Assembly: GCF_001187915.1 (NCBI RefSeq)
Contig: NZ_LGIU01000081.1
Coordinates: 1 to 64,000 of the forward strand
Reading direction: 5' to 3'
DNA from: Arthrobacter sp. RIT-PI-e
GTDB taxonomy: Bacteria; Actinomycetota; Actinomycetes; Actinomycetales; Micrococcaceae
Length of the DNA stretch: 64,000 bases
Shown here: positions 9,799 to 18,627 of the stretch, piece after piece
How positions within the stretch are numbered: the stretch's first letter is position 1
Layout: the number at the start of each line of letters is the position of its first letter
Translations under genes and position numbers: made by a program
The notes under the pieces: generated by a model
What the model was told of the DNA's origin: nothing
Databases searched by the model: none
What the model saw: the letters and a program-made list of their open reading frames with translations, nothing else

Positions 9799-10479
9799 TC
9801 ATCGGCCGCTCGTGAGGATGAGGTGGACGTCCCCCGCGCTGGACGCCCCGGCGAGGGCGGCCGCCTCCTCCGGGCCGGCGGCCACCACCACGAGCCCGGC
9901 CTCCTCACCGCCACCGCCCCACATCCCGGACGTGGTGCCCGTGCCGCCCGGTGCGGTCCAGAGGACCGGCGCGGCGCGGGCCAGGACCGTGGAGTCCGCC
10001 GCGACGTCGTAGCCGTTGCCGGTCCGGAGGATCACGTCCACGAGCTGACCCGGGGCGAGGAGCCCGACGGTGCTCGGATCGGCGGGGCGGAGGGGCACGG
10101 CCCCCGTACCCGGGGCGGCCCCGGCCAGCAGCCCCGCTCCCCCCAGGGCGGGGGCCGGGACCGGGAAGCCCCGCGGAAGCGGTACGGCGAGCTGCTGCCC
10201 CACCAGCTCGTCCGTCCCCTGGAATCCCTGACCGGCCACGGCGTCCACCGGAAGATCGACGAGGGAGAGATCCGCCGCGGAGAGCACCGTGCCCACGGCG
10301 AGGTCGCGGGAGGCACTGATCACGGGCGTGGTGGGCGAACCGTCCCCGACGAGTGCCTCCACCGAGACCCCGGCCGCAGCACTGAGCAGCAGGCAGGTGA
10401 TCAGGCGTTTGCGGCGGTGCAGCATCCGGCGGAGGCGGTGGCCCAGCGGCGCACCCTGGGAACGGTTTCTCGGGTCCAT
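9799..10479 (-). CDS. SAF-domain protein, CpaB/RcpC-like
   Basis: A 226-residue product with a basic N-terminus (RRMLHRRKR), one membrane helix (LITCLLLSAAAGVSVEALV), then a SAF domain beginning VISASRDLAVGTVLSAADL and continuing through VGQQLAVPLPRGFPV. CpaB/RcpC proteins of this shape act in Flp pilus assembly at the envelope, but no other pilus gene is nearby. The C-terminal part is rich in Gly/Ala and ends DVHLILTSGR. ATG at 10479 follows AGGG at a suitable distance; an in-frame GTG lies 6 bp upstream. It is on the same strand as fmdB-like and the cyclo-ligase, an arrangement I recall from Micrococcaceae. Confidence 0.75.
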   Translation of the reverse strand: MDPRNRSQGAPLGHRLRRMLHRRKRLITCLLLSAAAGVSVEALVGDGSPTTPVISASRDLAVGTVLSAADLSLVDLPVDAVAGQGFQGTDELVGQQLAVPLPRGFPVPAPALGGAGLLAGAAPGTGAVPLRPADPSTVGLLAPGQLVDVILRTGNGYDVAADSTVLARAAPVLWTAPGGTGTTSGMWGGGGEEAGLVVVAAGPEEAAALAGASSAGDVHLILTSGR

Positions 10480-10678
10480 GCCCACACCCTAGGAAGCGTG
10501 CACTGCCCGATGGTCCTGCTGCTCGGTCATGTGGACAACCCGGTGCACCGCGGCTCCGCCGACAGGGATTCCCGCGGGCCGGGAGGCCTCCGTGCCGGAG
10601 CTCCCGCGAACCGGGAGGCCGCGGACCGGGATCCGATGACGAGGGGGAGCGGGATCCGATGACGGGCGGAGCGCCAGG

Positions 10679-11023
10679 TCAGGAGGCGGTGGACCCGCTG
10701 CTGGTCGAGGAGGTGGCCGGGGCCGGGGCGGACGATGACGACTCCGCGGGCTTGGCGGAGGCCGCCGGGGAGGACTCCTTGGCCGACTCCGAGGTCGATC
10801 CGGACGCAGAACCCGACGTGGATCCTGCTTCGGAGCTCGTCGAGGTCGCGCGGGAGTCGTTGCGGTAGAAACCTGACCCCTTGAACACCACGCCCACGCT
10901 GTTGAACTTCTTCCGCAGCGTGCCACCGCACTCGGGGCACACCGTCAGGGAGTCGTCGGAGAACGCCTGCTGGATGTCGAAGGCGTGGCCGCAGTCCTTG
11001 CAGGCATAGGCGTACATGGGCAT
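10679..11023 (-). CDS. FmdB-family zinc ribbon protein
   Basis: Small putative regulatory protein of 114 residues. It starts MPMYAYACKDCGHAFDIQQ and has the two CxxC pairs of the FmdB zinc ribbon (Cys8/Cys11 in CKDC, and CPEC near residues 29-32), followed by LRKKFNSVGVVFKGSGFY, the conserved end of the domain. The last about 55 residues are Ser/Ala/Thr/Pro-rich low-complexity tail. A good AGGAGG lies 8 bp before the ATG. Function of the family is poorly defined. Confidence 0.9.
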   Translation of the reverse strand: MPMYAYACKDCGHAFDIQQAFSDDSLTVCPECGGTLRKKFNSVGVVFKGSGFYRNDSRATSTSSEAGSTSGSASGSTSESAKESSPAASAKPAESSSSAPAPATSSTSSGSTAS

Positions 11024-11152
11024 GGAGATCCTCCTGGAAGGGTGTCGTGATTCCGGATGGCCTGCGTGGTTGCCCTCGTTCTGGCACTCTCCGGGGTCGA
11101 GTGCCAGTCTACACCGGGTGCGCGATGCTCCGGTGCCGCGAGGGAACCCCTG

Positions 11153-11835
11153 CTACCCGGGCTGGGCGGAGGGACGCACCTCGAGAAGACCGTCGGGGGT
11201 GAACACGCCGTTCATCGGCTGGTCCCACGAGTCCGCGGGAACCTCCCCTGCGGGGAGCAGCTCGGAGCGGTACACCACCGCGTAACGGGGCACGGCGTCG
11301 GGAGCATCACGCGGGTGCTGCGCGAGGAAGCGGTCGTAGTACCCGCCGCCCTGTCCCAGGCGGTTGCCCGCAGGGTCCGTGCCCAGTGCCGGCACCAGCA
11401 CGACGACCACGTGGGCCAGCTCGGAGAAGGCATGGCGGGCGCCGGACGGCTCGTCCACGGGGGCATATGCCGAGCGCTCCAGGGGGACCCCGGGAGTCCA
11501 GAAGACCCAGCTGAGCCGATGCTCCGGCTCACACACGGGCAGGACGATCCGGAAGCCGAGTTCATGGAGCTCCCCGAGGAGCGGTTCCGTGGCGGGCCCG
11601 GGCGGGGGCCCGAGGAAGGCGGGGACGACCGGGGGGGATCCGGCGCCGCGTCCTCCGTGGCATGGCCCGCCCCGTCCCCGCCCCCGGGCCGGGCCGGGGG
11701 GGGACGGAGGTGACCGCTCCCCGGGGGGGGCAGGGCATCCGACTGCTCCGGCCGCCCCGGCGGCGGGGGGGGTGCGGGGCCCCGCCGCAGTGCGGCGCGC
11801 AGTCGTGTCCTGGCAGGAGGTGGAGGAGGCGACAT
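11153..11835 (-). pseudogene. 5-formyltetrahydrofolate cyclo-ligase, frameshifted
   Basis: The enzyme converts 5-formyl-THF to 5,10-methenyl-THF with ATP. The C-terminal two-thirds, in the frame ending at 11153, is clear: VPAFLGPPPGPATEPLL, SWVFW, then the signature GNRLGQGGGYYDRFL and the ending ADSWDQPMNGVFTPDG. The start (MSPPPPPARTRLRAALRRG, ATG at 11835) is in another frame. Between about 11640 and 11790 the sequence is nearly A/T-free with runs of seven to nine C or G and no sensible protein in any frame. A consensus error is the simplest explanation. If the frame is truly broken, the cell would lack this activity here. Confidence 0.7.
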
Positions 11836-11895
11836 CACATCACCATTGTGCGCAACGTCGCGGCCCGGAGGTCCGTCTTATGTAGTGTGGTGCCC

Positions 11896-12798
11896 ATGAA
11901 TCTGCAATCACGCGTGACCAAGGCCGTCATCCCCGCGGCCGGTCTGGGGACCCGCTTCCTGCCCGCCACCAAGGCCATGCCCAAGGAGATGCTGCCGGTC
12001 GTGGACAAGCCGGCCATCCAGTACGTGGTCCAGGAGGCCGTGGATGCAGGACTGTCCGACGTCCTGATGATCACCGGGCGCAACAAGCGGGCGCTCGAGG
12101 ACCACTTCGACCGCGTGCCGTTCATCGAGCAGACCCTCGAGGCCAAGGGCGATCACGACAAGCTCGCCGCCGTCCGGCGCCCCTCGGAGCTCGGCGACAT
12201 CCACTACCTCCGTCAGGGCGACCCCAAGGGGCTCGGCCACGCGGTGCTCCGCGCCAAGCTGCACGTGGGCGACGAGCCGTTCGCGGTGCTCCTCGGCGAC
12301 GACCTGATCGACGAGCGCGATCCGCTGCTGCGCACCATGATCGAGGTGCAGGCCAGGACCGGTGGTTCCGTGATCGGTCTCATCGAGGTGGACCCGGCGC
12401 AGATCAGCTCCTACGGCTGCGCCGACATCACCGAGGTCGACGGTGAGGACCACGTCCGCGTGAACTCCCTCGTCGAGAAGCCGTCCGTCGAGGACGCACC
12501 CTCGAACCTGGCCCTGATCGGCCGTTACGTGCTCCACCCCCGGGTGTTCGAGGTCCTGGAGACCACGAAGCCGGGCCGCGGCGACGAGATCCAGCTGACC
12601 GACGCCCTGCAGACCCTCGCCGCCGCCGAGGGGGAGGGCGCGGGCGTGTACGGCGTCGTGTTCCGCGGCCGCCGCTACGACACCGGTGACAAGCTGAGCT
12701 ACCTGAAGGCCGTGGTGACGCTGGCCTCGGAGCGCGAGGACCTCGGGCCGGACCTCCGGGCATGGATCAAGGACTTCAGCAAAGATCTCGCGGACTAG
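11896..12798 (+). CDS. galU: UTP-glucose-1-phosphate uridylyltransferase
   Basis: Makes UDP-glucose from UTP and glucose-1-phosphate for cell-wall polysaccharides, glycolipids and trehalose. The 300-residue length is normal. The nucleotide-binding motif AAGLGTRFLPATKAMPKEM lies near residues 13-31, followed by VDKPAIQYVVQEA, LLGDDLID, LVEKP and RYDTGDKLSYLKA, in family order. The ATG at 11896 starts right before the beta-strand KAVIPAAG; the frame is open upstream but without protein features. It starts a +-strand pair with the GNAT gene, 6 bp downstream. Confidence 0.96.
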   Translation: MNLQSRVTKAVIPAAGLGTRFLPATKAMPKEMLPVVDKPAIQYVVQEAVDAGLSDVLMITGRNKRALEDHFDRVPFIEQTLEAKGDHDKLAAVRRPSELGDIHYLRQGDPKGLGHAVLRAKLHVGDEPFAVLLGDDLIDERDPLLRTMIEVQARTGGSVIGLIEVDPAQISSYGCADITEVDGEDHVRVNSLVEKPSVEDAPSNLALIGRYVLHPRVFEVLETTKPGRGDEIQLTDALQTLAAAEGEGAGVYGVVFRGRRYDTGDKLSYLKAVVTLASEREDLGPDLRAWIKDFSKDLAD

Positions 12799-12804
12799 CA
12801 CGTC

Positions 12805-13431
12805 ATGTGGTCGGCGACCAGCTGGCCCGTGACCCTCAGGGCCGGTTCGCTGGCCCTGAGGCCCATCCGGCACAGGGACAAGTCAGAGTGGACGGCGGTA
12901 CGGCACCGCAACGTCCGCTGGCTCGCGCCCTGGGAGGCGTCGAACCCGGATCCTGAGGGTTTCCTGCCCACCTTCCACCAGATGGTGCGCTCGCTGTCCG
13001 GCCAGGCACGCGCCGGCTCCGCGCTGCCCTTCGTCATCGTGGAACGGCAGGCGGGCGGCCGGGAGCGGCTCGTGGGACAGCTGACGGTCTCGAGCATCAC
13101 CTGGGGGTCGGCGATGACCGCCACGCTCGGCTACTGGGTGGACGCCGAGCGCGCCGGACGCGGGATCGCCCCCACCGCCGTCGCGCTGGCCACCGACCAC
13201 TGCTTCCGCGAGCTCGGCCTGCACCGGATGGAGATCAACATCCGGCCGGAGAACCGGCCGAGCCTGCGCGTGGTGGAGAAGCTGCATTTCCGCGACGAGG
13301 GGCTCCGGCCCCGGTACCTGCACATCGCCGGGGAGTGGGCCGACCACCGCAGTTTCGCGTTGACGGCTGAGGAGGTCCCCCGCGGTCTGCTGGAGCCGTG
13401 GTTGGAGGGATCCTCCCGTCGTCGGAGCTGA
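12805..13431 (+). CDS. GNAT acetyltransferase, RimJ/RimL type
   Basis: A 208-residue acetyl-CoA-dependent N-acetyltransferase. It has the RimJ/RimL arrangement: LRAGSLALRPIRHRD at the start, GQLTVSSITWGSAMTATLGYWV as the central strands, the acetyl-CoA loop AERAGRGIAPTAV, then LGLHRMEINIRPENRPSLRV and KLHFRDEGLRPRYLHI. Members of this group modify ribosomal protein N-termini or small amines; the substrate here cannot be told. Only 6 bp follow galU, so they are likely co-transcribed. Confidence 0.88.
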   Translation: MWSATSWPVTLRAGSLALRPIRHRDKSEWTAVRHRNVRWLAPWEASNPDPEGFLPTFHQMVRSLSGQARAGSALPFVIVERQAGGRERLVGQLTVSSITWGSAMTATLGYWVDAERAGRGIAPTAVALATDHCFRELGLHRMEINIRPENRPSLRVVEKLHFRDEGLRPRYLHIAGEWADHRSFALTAEEVPRGLLEPWLEGSSRRRS

Positions 13432-13655
13432 ACCGCCGTACGGATGCCCGCTGGGGCATACTGGTGACCGACACACCGCGGGCAATGCATCCCGAGCGCC
13501 TGATGTGCTCCTACGGTGCTGGAGGCGGGTTCCGTGGCAGCAGCCCGGACCCGGCCGGGGCGACGGGCCGGCCGCAGGGTCCCGGTGGTGATCCTGCGGG
13601 CGGTACCCGTGGAGCACGACGACCAGCAGCAGGGCCCGGACCCGGGGGGAACAGA

Positions 13656-14467
13656 ATGAGGACGACAGCGTCGGAGGAGAACCCGGCCCGGGTCGCCGCG
13701 GAGCCGGTGGAGGCATACGCGACGGGGCGTTCCCTGCCGTGGGGGTGGTCGATGCCGTCCGAGCCACGCCGGGGACGCATCGCCCTCGCACTCCTCGGCG
13801 CGGTGGTCCTCTGCGCCGCCGTGGTCACGGCGATCCTCGGGATGCTCGGGATCGTCTCCCCGCTGGTCCCTCTCCTGTGCCTGGTCGTGGTCGGTGCCGC
13901 CGTCGGGGGTCTACGGATGCTCGCGATCCGTGACCGGCACGCCCGCGCCGCGCGGGCTTTCGCGGAGGCCATGGCCCCGATGACCCTCCCCGCGCCACGA
14001 CCCGCCGTCGCGGAGCCGCCGGCCCCCGCCGTGCCACGGCGACCCACGGTGCTGTTCGACGCCGAGAACGCCGCACCGCGGCAGGCCAGTCCCATGGCGC
14101 TGCGCACCGCAGCGCTCGCCGGCACCCCCGGCTCCTCCGCGGCGGACGTCAACCGTGCAGAGGACGCGCCGTCCGCGGTTCGGCCGGCGCAGGCCGGGGC
14201 CGCCCCCGACGCCGCCCCGGTCCCGCCCGCCTCCTGGGCCCCCGTGGGGGTCCCCCGCCCCCCCTACGTGGGGGCGGCGAAGGCCGAACGCCCGGCGCCT
14301 GCCCGCTGGAGCGGCCGGAGGTCCCGCGGGCGTCGCCCAGGCCGCCCAACAAGACCGCCGAGGCCGCGGCCCGCCGCGCGGGGTCGGAGGATCAGCGCGC
14401 GGCGATCAGCGACGTCCCGCGGCCCCGGATCGATCTCGACAACGTCCTGCAGCGCCGCCGCGCCTAG
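13656..14467 (+). pseudogene. Two-helix membrane protein of unknown function, apparently frameshifted
   Basis: From ATG 13656 the frame encodes a basic segment (SEPRRGRIALALLG), two hydrophobic helices (GAVVLCAAVVTAILGML and LVPLLCLVVVGAAVGGL), RDRHARAARAFAEAM and a long Pro/Ala-rich tail. The tail then runs past any natural end. In a second frame, from about 14311, comes LERPEVPRASPRPPNKTAEA ending IDLDNVLQRRRA and TAG at 14465, which looks like the true terminus (I recall a similar Val-Leu-x-Arg-Arg-Arg end in Micrococcaceae homologues downstream of galU-GNAT). The shift lies in about 14190-14310, another G/C-run patch. The N-terminus is also uncertain and could start upstream of 13656. Confidence 0.55.
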
Positions 14468-14524
14468 GGTTCCACCCGTGCGAGCACGAGCGGGCTGGCC
14501 CGCGCAGGGGCCGAGGACCGGGAG

Positions 14525-15388
14525 CTACGCGGTGGTGACGCGCGTGTCCATGCGGAGGACGGCGGTCCCGTCGGCATCGTCCAGGGTCAGTGAGACCTCG
14601 ACCCCCACCCCGCGCAGGGACGTCAGGTGCGTGCCACCGCAGGGGATCTCGGCGCGCTGCCCGGGGAGGTCGCAGATCCAGCGGCGGCGGTCGGTGAGCG
14701 CCGGTCCGTCCGCCTCGATGCCGATCGCGGCGCCCGTAGCCGTCCACCCGGCCAGGGTCGCGTTGACCGTGGCGGCCACGGCACCGGTGTCCAGCCCGTC
14801 CACCGTGAACCCCTTCCGGCGCAGGGACTTCCCCAGCCGGTAGTGGTCCTCCGAGCCGAACTCGCCGATGGTGGTGGTGTCGATCGCGAGGGCGTCGAAG
14901 TTCGGGGAGCCGAGTGCGTCGGGGGCCACCTCCTTCTTCCAGCGGTCCGCGAGCGCCCGGTTCAGGGCGAGGGAGGCGAGGTGGCAGCCGGTGTGGCCTG
15001 CGGAGACCGCGGCGCGGTGCCGGGCGTCCACGCGCGTGACGACGTCGTCGCCCTCCCGGAGAGCGGTGCCCTCGAGCACGTGCGCGACGACGAACGCCCA
15101 GCCCTCCGTACCCTTGCGCACCGGCACATCGGCGCCGAGGTGCAGGACGGCGCCGTCGGTGGCCCCCACCACGCAGTCCACCACCGGTGACGAGGAGGTC
15201 CCGGAGACCAGCTCGCCGCGGTCGGCGCCCTGGTCGGGCCAGGCGGAGTCCACGGCGTGGAACGCCGTGGTGTCGAGGAGGACGGCGCTCCGGCCGTCGG
15301 CGAGGTGCTCCACGTGGAGCACCGTCCCGGGGGTCTCCACCGTCCCCCGGGGGTAGGTCACGGAGGTGTCGGTGCTCGGCAGTGTCAT
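14525..15388 (-). CDS. AlaX-like alanyl-tRNA editing / metal-dependent hydrolase
   Basis: Related to the editing domain of alanyl- and threonyl-tRNA synthetases; free-standing members hydrolyse mischarged tRNA (often Ser-tRNA-Ala). The 287-residue product has an N-terminal OB-like strand region (GTVLHVEHLADGRSAVLLDTT-like start), the first metal motif region RHRAAVSAGHTGCHLASLAL, and the second, CGGTHL, near residue 250. The usual HxxxH reads HTGCH, which keeps both His. GAGGAGC precedes the ATG. The Lrp-type gene starts upstream on the same strand, 15 bp away, so the two probably form one unit. Confidence 0.85.
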   Translation of the reverse strand: MTLPSTDTSVTYPRGTVETPGTVLHVEHLADGRSAVLLDTTAFHAVDSAWPDQGADRGELVSGTSSSPVVDCVVGATDGAVLHLGADVPVRKGTEGWAFVVAHVLEGTALREGDDVVTRVDARHRAAVSAGHTGCHLASLALNRALADRWKKEVAPDALGSPNFDALAIDTTTIGEFGSEDHYRLGKSLRRKGFTVDGLDTGAVAATVNATLAGWTATGAAIGIEADGPALTDRRRWICDLPGQRAEIPCGGTHLTSLRGVGVEVSLTLDDADGTAVLRMDTRVTTA

Positions 15389-15403
15389 GGTGCTCCTCGG
15401 GGG

Positions 15404-15886
15404 TCAGGTGTCGGCGGGCCGCTGCGCCAGGCGTTCGAGCAGCGGTTCGGTGCGGTAGGGGATGTGCTCGTGCAGGGCGAGGACGGTCTCGGTGCGGATG
15501 ACGCCCTTGATCCGCAGGACCGAGCGCAGTGCCGACTGCAGGTGGTGCGTGTCCGTGGCCGCGACCCGGCACCAGACGTCGCCCCGGCCCGAGATCTCGT
15601 GGACCTCCAGGACCTGGTGCAGGGTGCGCAGCCCCGCGATCACGCCGTCGAGCTCCCGGTGGGCCACCTCGATGGTGACGAAGGCGACGACGTCGTACCC
15701 GAGCGCCTCGAGGTCGAGCTCGCGCCCGTTGCGGCGCAGGGTCCCGGCGCGCAGCAGGCGGCGGATCCGGGTCTGCGCGGTGTTGCGGGCGATGCCGAGG
15801 AGTTCGCTGAGCTCGCTCACCTGGGCGCGGGGATCCCGGACGAGTTCCAGGAGGAGGCGGAGGTCCAGGGAGTCCAGACTGCTCAC
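15404..15886 (-). CDS. Lrp/AsnC-family transcriptional regulator
   Basis: A 160-residue DNA-binding regulator. The winged helix-turn-helix comes first: LDLRLLLELVRDPRAQVSEL, then LGIARNTAQTRIRRLLRAG. It is followed by the RAM ligand-binding domain: YDVVAFVTIEVAHREL, VLEVHEISGRGDVWCRV, IKGVIRTETVLAL. GTG at 15886 is preferred because GGAGA sits about 9 bp upstream; another GTG at 15895 abuts that site. It lies directly before the AlaX-like gene and may control it, responding to an amino acid. Confidence 0.9.
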   Translation of the reverse strand: MSSLDSLDLRLLLELVRDPRAQVSELSELLGIARNTAQTRIRRLLRAGTLRRNGRELDLEALGYDVVAFVTIEVAHRELDGVIAGLRTLHQVLEVHEISGRGDVWCRVAATDTHHLQSALRSVLRIKGVIRTETVLALHEHIPYRTEPLLERLAQRPADT

Positions 15887-16030
15887 AAAGATCACTCTCC
15901 ATCAGTCGGTGCAGCTCGTGTTGCGCGCGGTGCTCAAACCGGTGGACGAATGTGTCGCACGGCGGTCAACCGGCTTCATCCTATAGTCAGCCGTCACCGG
16001 CGTGCCGGGACACCGAACAGGAGGAGCGCC

Positions 16031-17275
16031 ATGAGTGTGATCGACGAGATCCGCATGAGACCCGCCCCCGTGGCCCCCCGGAGCTGGGACGCCTCCCTGG
16101 CGGTCCGGCTCGCCCTCGCGGTGACGGTGATCTCCACGCTCCTGGTCGGGGCCAACCTGGCCACCCCGATCTACCCGCTGATCCAGGTCGATCTCGAGCT
16201 GTCCCCGTTCGCGGTGACGGTGGCGTTCGCCTCCTACGTGGTGGCGCTGATCGGGGGGCTCCTGCTCGCCGGGCACTGGTCGGACCACATCGGGCGCCGT
16301 GCGGCGCTCGTGCTGGCCGTGCTGGCCGGCTTGGCAGGGACCACCTGCTTCGCCCCGGCACCCTCGCTGCCCGTGCGGGCGGCCGGACGGACGCGCCGGG
16401 GCGCCGCGGCGGCCCTCGCCCCCGGGGCGGGCGCCGCCGCGCCCCGCGCCCTCCTGCCCCCCCGCCCCGAGTGGGCCTCCCGGTTCCCCCTCCGCGCCTC
16501 CGCCGGGGGAGTGGCCGCCGGTCCGGTGATCGGCGGGCTGCTCTCCCTGCTGCCGAACCCCACACGCACGCCGTTCCTCGTGTACCTCGTGGTGCTCGCG
16601 GCTCTGCTGGTGCCGCTCGTCCTGCTGCGGGCGCGGCCGGCCCCCACGCCCGCCCCCCCCCCGAACCCGCCCCCCGTCCCCAGGCCACGGCGGCCCGCGG
16701 TCCCGCGGGCTGCGCGCAGCTCCTTCCGCATGGCCGCCACGGTGGGGTTCCTCAGCTTCGCGGTGTTCGGCTTCACGCTCAGCCTCGCCCCCACCTGGTT
16801 CGCGGGGATCGCCGGGACCACCTCGCGCCCGCTCGTCGGCGTGCTCGCGGCCCTCGTGCTGGGGTCCTCGGCGGCGAGTCAGCTGCTCTCGCCGCGCGGC
16901 AGGTTCGGGGCGCCGGCGGGGCGCGCGGGGGTGGCGCCCGGCGTCGGCCTCCTGCCTCTCGCGGAGGTCACCGCGAGTCTCCCGCTGCTGGTGGTCGCCT
17001 GCCTCCTGGCAGGAGCCGGGCAGGGCATGGCCTTCCGCGTGGTGTTCAACGAGGTCTCGCTCAAGGTGGCTCCGGCGCTGCACGCCCAGACGGTGAGCGC
17101 CGTGTACGTGATCACCTATCTCGGCAGCGCCGTCCCGGTCCTCGGTCTCGGTGCGGCAGCGGGGATCTGGGGCCTGGACACCTCGGTCACGGTGTTCGCC
17201 CTGCTCGTCTCCGCAGCGTGCGCCGCCCTCGCCGTCGGCTCGCTCGTGCAGCGCTCCCGACGTCGCACCCGGTAG
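16031..17275 (+). CDS. MFS transporter, with a locally degraded segment
   Basis: A 414-residue major facilitator family permease. Features are GANLATPIYPLIQVDLELSP at the start, the loop 2-3 signature GHWSDHIGRRAALVL (about residues 84-98), and twelve expected hydrophobic segments ending near SACAALAVGSLVQ. ATG 16031 follows GAGGAG. Residues about 117-160 (16381-16500) and 203-225 are unusual: Ala/Pro/Arg-rich with almost no A/T in the DNA, where transmembrane helices 4-6 should be. The frame is intact, so I keep it as a CDS, but this stretch may be mis-called sequence. Substrate unknown; drug or metabolite efflux are guesses. Confidence 0.75.
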   Translation: MSVIDEIRMRPAPVAPRSWDASLAVRLALAVTVISTLLVGANLATPIYPLIQVDLELSPFAVTVAFASYVVALIGGLLLAGHWSDHIGRRAALVLAVLAGLAGTTCFAPAPSLPVRAAGRTRRGAAAALAPGAGAAAPRALLPPRPEWASRFPLRASAGGVAAGPVIGGLLSLLPNPTRTPFLVYLVVLAALLVPLVLLRARPAPTPAPPPNPPPVPRPRRPAVPRAARSSFRMAATVGFLSFAVFGFTLSLAPTWFAGIAGTTSRPLVGVLAALVLGSSAASQLLSPRGRFGAPAGRAGVAPGVGLLPLAEVTASLPLLVVACLLAGAGQGMAFRVVFNEVSLKVAPALHAQTVSAVYVITYLGSAVPVLGLGAAAGIWGLDTSVTVFALLVSAACAALAVGSLVQRSRRRTR

Positions 17276-17357
17276 CACCTGCAGGCCCGGAGCGTCCTGC
17301 GGTCGTGTCCGGCGGCCCTCACGGTTAGACTCGGACATTCCGACAGCTTGAACTGAC

Positions 17358-17378
17358 TGCCGGGCGTCCCGCCCGGCA
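17358..17378 (+). promoter_or_regulatory. Perfect 9-bp hairpin upstream of the betaine operon
   Basis: TGCCGGGCG and CGCCCGGCA are exact reverse complements separated by three bases. It lies 97 bp before the first gene of the ABC operon and 83 bp after the MFS gene. There is no T-run, so it could be a terminator for the MFS gene, a leader structure, or an operator. Confidence 0.4.
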
Positions 17379-17474
17379 GGTATCCAGACGGCAAGCCGGT
17401 GCCGCACCGCGAGAGCGTGCGCTCCGCGGGTGCAGCCCGGCCGAGAAGCTCCTGCCACGAAAGGCACAGCTGCC

Positions 17475-18626
17475 ATGACCCACCCCGAGCAGGTTTCCAG
17501 CCCGTACGCGATCGAGTTCCGCAACGTCTCCAAGAGCTACGACGGCGGCCGCCCGGCGGTCGAGAACCTCACCATGGACGTGGAGCGCGGGAAGATCACG
17601 GTCTTCGTGGGACCGTCCGGCTGCGGGAAGACCACGTCGCTGCGGATGATCAACCGCATGGTGGAACCCACCTCCGGGCAGATCCTCCTCGACGGCCGCG
17701 ACGTGACCGGGCGGAAGGCCAGCGAGCTGCGCCGCTCCATGGGCTACGTGATGCAGTCCTCCGGGCTCCTGCCGCACCGTACCGTCCTGGACAACATCGC
17801 CACGGTACCGAGGCTCAACGGGGTGAAGAAGGCCGAGGCCCGGGCACGTGCCCGGCAGCTCCTCGAGGTGGTGGGCCTGGCCCCGGCCCTGGGGAACCGC
17901 TACCCCGCGCAGCTCTCCGGCGGGCAGCAGCAGCGCGTCGGTGTGGCGCGGGCGCTCGCCGCGGACCCGCCCGTGCTCCTCATGGACGAGCCGTTCAGTG
18001 CGGTGGACCCCGTGGTCCGCGCGGAGCTCCAGGAGGAGCTGCTGCGCCTGCAGCGGGACCTCGCCAAGACCATCGTGTTCGTCACCCACGACATCGACGA
18101 GGCGACGGTGCTCGGGGACAAGGTGGCGGTGTTCGCCGTCGGCGGCCGGCTGGCGCAGTTCGCCGCACCCGAGGAACTCCTCCGCGCACCCGTGGACGAT
18201 TTCGTGGCGGCTTTCGTGGGCCGCGACCGCGGCTTCCGCCACCTGTCCTTCCAGGACGGCAAGGACATCCCGGTCCACCCCGTCGAGACCATCGAGCTCG
18301 ACCGGCTGGACGATCCCACGGTCTCGGTGCGCTCACCGTGGACCCTCCTGGTGGACGCCGAGGGGCGTCCGCACGGCTGGGTGCCCAGGGCCACCCGCAG
18401 CAGCATCACGAGCAAGGCGGAGGCCGTGCCGGGAGGTTCGCTGTACACGCGGGGGGACACGCTGCGGCGGGCCCTGGACGCCGCGCTGTCCTCGCCGTCG
18501 GGCCTGGGCGTGACCGTGGACGACGACGGCCGGGTGCTCGGCGTGGTGCAGGCCGCGGAGGTCTTCGAGCTCATCGAGGCCGCCCGGCTGGACCGCGGGC
18601 GTGCCGACCACGACACGGCGGTCTGA
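17475..18626 (+). CDS. Glycine betaine/choline-type ABC transporter, ATP-binding subunit (OpuCA/ProV-like)
   Basis: Energises uptake of quaternary amine osmolytes. The 383-residue product has Walker A GPSGCGKTTSLRMI (about residues 42-55), the Q-loop YVMQSSGLLPHRTV, signature LSGGQQQRVGVARAL, Walker B VLLMDEPFSAVDP and the H-loop FVTHDIDEA. A C-terminal part of about 130 residues with a CBS-like pattern (VTVDDDGRVLGVVQA) matches OpuCA-type subunits, where CBS domains sense ionic strength. First of four co-directional genes with 1-4 bp overlaps or gaps. ATG 17475 was chosen since homology begins at once (YAIEFRNVSKSY). Confidence 0.92.
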   Translation: MTHPEQVSSPYAIEFRNVSKSYDGGRPAVENLTMDVERGKITVFVGPSGCGKTTSLRMINRMVEPTSGQILLDGRDVTGRKASELRRSMGYVMQSSGLLPHRTVLDNIATVPRLNGVKKAEARARARQLLEVVGLAPALGNRYPAQLSGGQQQRVGVARALAADPPVLLMDEPFSAVDPVVRAELQEELLRLQRDLAKTIVFVTHDIDEATVLGDKVAVFAVGGRLAQFAAPEELLRAPVDDFVAAFVGRDRGFRHLSFQDGKDIPVHPVETIELDRLDDPTVSVRSPWTLLVDAEGRPHGWVPRATRSSITSKAEAVPGGSLYTRGDTLRRALDAALSSPSGLGVTVDDDGRVLGVVQAAEVFELIEAARLDRGRADHDTAV

Positions 18627-18627
18627 C

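Noticed and set aside
17341-17474. Riboswitch before the betaine operon
   Set aside because: Only a single simple hairpin; no multi-stem conserved pattern that I recognise.
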